Below are positions 44,373-46,766 of a stretch of 46,766 nt of DNA, one piece after another. Position 1 is the first letter of the stretch; the number at the start of each line of letters is the position of its first letter. The stretch comes from a delta proteobacterium MLS_D. Its GTDB lineage: Bacteria; Desulfobacterota; Syntrophia; Syntrophales; UBA2210. The DNA lies in the NCBI GenBank assembly GCA_002030015.1, contig LQBH01000007.1, positions 1 to 46,766 of the forward strand, given 5' to 3'. The translations under genes and the position numbers were made by a program. The notes under the pieces are model-generated. The model saw only the letters and a program-made list of their open reading frames with translations. It was not told the DNA's origin and made no database searches.

Positions 44373-46766
44373 TTAATCACAAATCAGGTCGGGCGCCCCC
44401 GCAACGCCTGAAGCCGTGCCGGTGAACGTTCCGCTGGTGTCTCCCGTGTAGGCGCCCGCAGCACCGCCCTGAATTCCTATGGTGTGACCCGCGACAGTTC
44501 CCCCGCACGCAGAAACCTGAGCAGCCCACTGGTTGCTGTCCCAACGGTTTATGAAGAAGTCAACTCCGCCTCCTTCGAAGCCGGTTCCAGTGAGAGTTGC
44601 GTAATCAGAAAAGGGGGTACCACCCGACCAGTTGCCACCGACGTCTCCCGTCGCCCAGATAACAGGCGCCTGACCGGCGGAATACGAGAAAAAGCGCACG
44701 TCGTTCATGTACACGCCGGACAGGTATTGTGAACCATTCGGAGCTTGAGCGAGATTCGTAGTTCCCACCTGGACGCAGGGAATGCTCATCTGTTCGAGTG
44801 CGGCTTTACCAGTGTCGCTGTCGGCCATGGAGAGGAACCGTTCCGTACCGATGGACACACCGCGGGCGATGGCCTGCCATGTGGTGGTGCCATCAATAAT
44901 TTCGCCCGTAATCGAGCCGCCTATGACGCCCGTCAGTGCTTCGTCGATAGTAATCCATGAACCGGCGACTCTGCCCTCGATGCCGTCAGGTCCCTCGTTC
45001 CACTGTGTTCCATCGATGATTAACGACCTTGAAAAAGTCTCTTCGTTTACGTAACCGAGAAGCGTCCAGGGACCGCCGGGAAGAGTTTCTGTATTGAAGG
45101 AGGGTGGAATTTCACCCCCATATTGATCATACAGTACATTTACATCAAAGGCCCAGACCCCGAGATCAGTGCCCGCTACAAACTCCTCGTAAAACGGCAT
45201 GCTTCCTCCGGAAATGTCCGATTCCACCTGGTTATCAAAATAGCCTGGATAAAGCCCCACCCAGGGACCTGCCCATGCATCCGAGAAAAGAGTTGCAAAT
45301 GTTTCTGTTTCCTCAAAGGTGCCCGACGACGCGCCGATCCAGGTGCCGTCGGCGTCATCATAAGTGCCGTAAAAGGGTCCGCCCAGAATGCCGTGGTCCT
45401 TGTCGGAAACGAAGATACCGCTTATGCTCCCATCGACAAGACCGTCGTACCAGGAGCTGCCCAGGATTCCGATCAGGTAGACGTCTTCATCGAGAACCAG
45501 GGAACCGAAGAAGGCGACATCGACTTCACCGGGATTGCCGGAGAAGTCGTTCGCATAGGAAAAGGGCAGGTCGTCGCTTCCGAACATGAGATTATAGGCG
45601 CCCCAGCCGATTCCGGCATCTCCCGGAATAATAAATTCGATTGAAGCGCCCGCGCCGGCTCCCGAGATAGTGCCACCGGGGAAATCCTCGTACAGGTACC
45701 CCGCCAGTGGGTTAATATCGATACCCTCGAGAGTATAGGAGCCCTGAGCGTCAAATTCGATACTTGCCAAATCGGCCATCCACATGTTCATGGCGGGATA
45801 ATAATAGCCCGGTATAAACCCGTACACCAGCCCGGCGGTGCCGGATTCGTCCATGTATATGCCGACGGTATCACCGTAGATTGCCGTATCGTTCGTTTCC
45901 GGGTCGTTAAACAACCAGCGCCCCGTGGTGAACGTAAAGGCGAGATTTGATGTCTGAAAAGAATCTCCGCGAAGCATGGCTGCCACGTTTTCCAGGTCGG
46001 TCCAGCCGGTTTCGGCGCCGTCGGCGAAGGCAACGAACGAGTTCCAGAGGTGGTTGCCTGATCCGAGATCGCCGTCGTAAGTTCCCATTGCCGTGTATTC
46101 GCCCAGGCCCGTTCCCCATGATGACTCGGCATATGTACCGCCGATCAACCCCGTGTCGTGGGCCGCGACCGCGGCGGTTCCGCCGTTGTTCGCGTACAGG
46201 CTCGCCGGAAGGTTTGCCCACACTTCGTGGCTCAGGTCGATACCGGGAACGACGCCGACGAAGTCGTGCGGGTAAAAGTACGCCGAGCCGTCGCTATACA
46301 GATCAGACTCGACGGAGCCTCCTTCTGAATAAGCAGAGAACTCGTGCGTGAAGTCGATATATCCGCGATGGGTGCGGTCGAGCCAGCTTATGGAGGAATC
46401 GACATAGAAGGACGTGGAGTCATACCCTCCTTCGGAGCCGGAGTAATAGGACGAATAGTTCTCACCTATCATGACCGACAGGGGGTAGGGCGAACCCGAT
46501 TCGGTTTCAACCACGCCGAAAGAGCTTTCTTCCGGCATGTCGGCGGCGGGGGTGAGCAAGGCGGCTCCGGTACCCTCGCCAAGTTCTATGCCGCCGCCCG
46601 AGGCAGTCGCCGTATCGCCGAGGGGAAGCCCGAAGAGATAGTAGATGTTTTCCGCGCTGTCAAAAAGAATACTCGACAGAATGCCTTCCCAGGAGCCGGT
46701 CTTGCCGGCAAACATGCCGTCCATCGTCCCGGTGTCGTTGTCGAAATACAGGGGAACGATCCAGCC
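44373..46766 (-). CDS. Large Gly/Asp/aromatic-rich repetitive surface protein, N-terminus outside window
   Basis: The C-terminal 797 residues of a very large protein are visible; the frame is open to the window edge, so the start lies outside. The composition is striking: rich in Gly, Ser, Thr, Asp, Tyr and Trp, very poor in Lys and Arg, so the protein is very acidic. There are degenerate repeated beta-strand units of the GxWxG / GxxGG type, for example TGLIGGTYAESSWG, ILGSSWYDGLVDGSISGIF, HGILGGPFYGTYDDADGTW, and GSITGEIIDGTTTW. The near-C-terminal region (about 640-797) has a different, ordered look with three Cys residues and ends in ICD. No catalytic motif is apparent. An extracellular or cell-surface beta-rich adhesin or S-layer-like protein is the most reasonable reading, by composition only. 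It has its own terminator. Confidence 0.75.
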   Translation of the reverse strand, partial: GWIVPLYFDNDTGTMDGMFAGKTGSWEGILSSILFDSAENIYYLFGLPLGDTATASGGGIELGEGTGAALLTPAADMPEESSFGVVETESGSPYPLSVMIGENYSSYYSGSEGGYDSTSFYVDSSISWLDRTHRGYIDFTHEFSAYSEGGSVESDLYSDGSAYFYPHDFVGVVPGIDLSHEVWANLPASLYANNGGTAAVAAHDTGLIGGTYAESSWGTGLGEYTAMGTYDGDLGSGNHLWNSFVAFADGAETGWTDLENVAAMLRGDSFQTSNLAFTFTTGRWLFNDPETNDTAIYGDTVGIYMDESGTAGLVYGFIPGYYYPAMNMWMADLASIEFDAQGSYTLEGIDINPLAGYLYEDFPGGTISGAGAGASIEFIIPGDAGIGWGAYNLMFGSDDLPFSYANDFSGNPGEVDVAFFGSLVLDEDVYLIGILGSSWYDGLVDGSISGIFVSDKDHGILGGPFYGTYDDADGTWIGASSGTFEETETFATLFSDAWAGPWVGLYPGYFDNQVESDISGGSMPFYEEFVAGTDLGVWAFDVNVLYDQYGGEIPPSFNTETLPGGPWTLLGYVNEETFSRSLIIDGTQWNEGPDGIEGRVAGSWITIDEALTGVIGGSITGEIIDGTTTWQAIARGVSIGTERFLSMADSDTGKAALEQMSIPCVQVGTTNLAQAPNGSQYLSGVYMNDVRFFSYSAGQAPVIWATGDVGGNWSGGTPFSDYATLTGTGFEGGGVDFFINRWDSNQWAAQVSACGGTVAGHTIGIQGGAAGAYTGDTSGTFTGTASGVAGAPDLICD

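Overview
The window looks like chromosomal DNA of a free-living, GC-rich (by eye in the mid-50s percent) Gram-negative bacterium. My best guess is a deltaproteobacterium (Desulfobacterota), possibly one of the anaerobic or syntrophic lineages. The grounds are indirect. There are Slp-type outer-membrane lipoproteins. There is a CdnL/CarD-YacL-IspD-IspF cluster, type III pantothenate kinase beside BirA, folate-dependent TrmFO, a class I BirA without a DNA-binding domain, and an oxygen-sensitive [4Fe-4S]/FAD dehydratase of the 4-hydroxybutyryl-CoA dehydratase family. No rRNA or taxon marker confirms this.

Layout. 1-1959 is the end of an integrative element: a P4-type tyrosine integrase with an unknown gene overlapping its 3' end, stopping at a 3' fragment of tRNA-Pro(UGG) that marks the attachment site. 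Directly outside it lies a five-copy tandem array (1944-2200). Every unit begins with the last 16 bases of that tRNA and contains a strong GC hairpin. 2290-6398 holds two tandem Slp lipoproteins and a UPF0182 membrane protein. 6671-13568 is a metabolic stretch: acyltransferase, aminotransferase, EamA exporter, two SDR dehydrogenases and the 4-hydroxybutyryl-CoA-dehydratase-like enzyme. A 400-base regulatory region with palindromes lies between divergent genes.

13625-39849 is mostly housekeeping. It holds acylphosphatase and ligA; a YfcE phosphodiesterase, HIT protein, LapA-like protein and Mut7-C protein; Mog and an atypical EF-G paralogue; then cdnL, a PIN/TRAM protein, ispD, ispF and pgk; truA, mutL and miaA; a TPR/SLH lipoprotein; valS, nadC, birA and coaX; and, on the opposite strand, dprA, topA and trmFO. 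Many neighbours overlap by 1-4 bases, so several tightly coupled operons are likely.

40042-46766 is an accessory, surface-oriented region. It has a REP/MITE-like inverted repeat, a 943-residue secreted multi-domain protein, tRNA-Arg(UCU), a second degenerate intergenic repeat, tRNA-His(GUG), a small unknown protein, and the C-terminal 797 residues of a large Gly/Asp/aromatic-rich repetitive protein that runs off the window.

The observation I consider most unusual is the tandem array made from the tRNA-Pro 3' end. Also worth a look are the EF-G paralogue lacking the usual catalytic residues, the Fe-S dehydratase locus, and the two surface proteins at the right end. I did not find a CRISPR array, a toxin-antitoxin pair or a recognisable defence system.
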